From JBBRLG01 sp038231495 (GTDB lineage: Bacteria > Planctomycetota > Planctomycetia > Gemmatales > Gemmataceae), in assembly GCA_038231495.1 (NCBI GenBank), contig JBBRLG010000122.1, positions 1 through 14,414 of the forward strand: a stretch of 14,414 bases of DNA, read 5' to 3'. The translations under genes were made by a program, and so were the position numbers. This document shows positions 14,329 through 14,414 of this stretch, in pieces. Numbering within the stretch: position 1 is the first letter of the stretch; each line of letters begins with the position of its first letter. The notes under the pieces were generated by a model. The model saw only the letters and a list, made by a program, of their open reading frames with translations. It made no database searches and was not told the origin of the DNA.

Positions 14329-14353
14329 GAGCCGGGGGCGTAAGCGCCCCGAG
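14329..14353. repeat. Single copy of the CGTAAG-family repeat motif
   Basis: This copy matches the 24-nt motif found in the hairpins at 7487-7549 and 10727-10812 (shared GAGCCG at the start and CGTAAG in the middle). It also contains a short perfect stem, GGGGCG-TAAG-CGCCCC. No inverted partner arm is visible before the window ends. It lies upstream of the DinB-like gene. Confidence 0.6.
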
Positions 14354-14414
14354 TGGGGTTGAATAAACCCGTGGCGTAGGCAACCCGCGCGCCCAAAATG
14401 GTAGTGGCGCACAA

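Noticed and set aside
12771..14366. Long open plus-strand frame opposite tdh and the DinB-like gene
   Set aside because: Its composition mirrors the complement of two well-supported genes and it spans the gap between them; no domain pattern.

Overview
The window looks like a chromosomal segment of a GC-rich planctomycete, most likely of the Gemmata/Gemmataceae type. The evidence is the gene families (an exported Tricorn-type protease, a SpoIIE-type phosphatase overlapping an ECF sigma factor, a short TPR 'end-of-group' protein, a paired pseudo-ketosynthase and ketosynthase) and the unusually many large inverted repeats between genes. This placement is inference; there is no rRNA or other phylogenetic marker. 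I see no tRNA, rRNA, CRISPR array, transposase, integrase or phage gene.

Layout. 1-388 has no convincing gene but holds a strong hairpin. 389-3679 (minus) is a complete Tricorn-type protease with signal peptide, about twelve beta-propeller repeats, PDZ domain and S41-type catalytic core. 3680-4108 is intergenic and dominated by a nested C/G-rich palindrome. From 4109 to 12629 everything is on the plus strand: an exported beta-barrel-like protein (4109-5089), a degenerate ketosynthase-like protein overlapping by 4 nt an intact FabF-type ketosynthase (5371-7475), a SpoIIE/PP2C phosphatase overlapping by 14 nt an ECF-type sigma factor (7679-9290), a small Asp-rich protein (9662-10006), a TPR protein (10283-10717), and a two-gene family I CoA-transferase operon (10834-12629). 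A perfect hairpin fills the gap to the convergent threonine 3-dehydrogenase gene tdh (12690-13721, minus), which follows a DinB-like protein gene (13809-14285, minus).

How the genes work together. Three translationally linked pairs stand out: pseudo-KS/KS, phosphatase/sigma, and CoA-transferase A/B. Each probably makes a two-component device (a condensing-enzyme heterodimer, a signalling pair, and an alpha/beta enzyme). Tdh feeds threonine catabolism toward 2-amino-3-ketobutyrate, and the CoA-transferase handles acyl-CoA/acid exchange, but no direct pathway link between the units can be shown here.

Repeats are the most distinctive non-coding feature. Three families recur: (i) a heptanucleotide-period TCGGGTG-type element (10011-10179, with a likely relative at 251-310); (ii) a 24-nt GAGCCG...CGTAAG... 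motif present as inverted pairs (7487-7549, 10727-10812) and as a single copy (14329-14352); (iii) C-run/G-run palindromes with a TTCGYAAG centre (3751-3871, 5093-5156). They mostly sit just 3' of genes and may act as terminators, mobile miniature repeats, or both.
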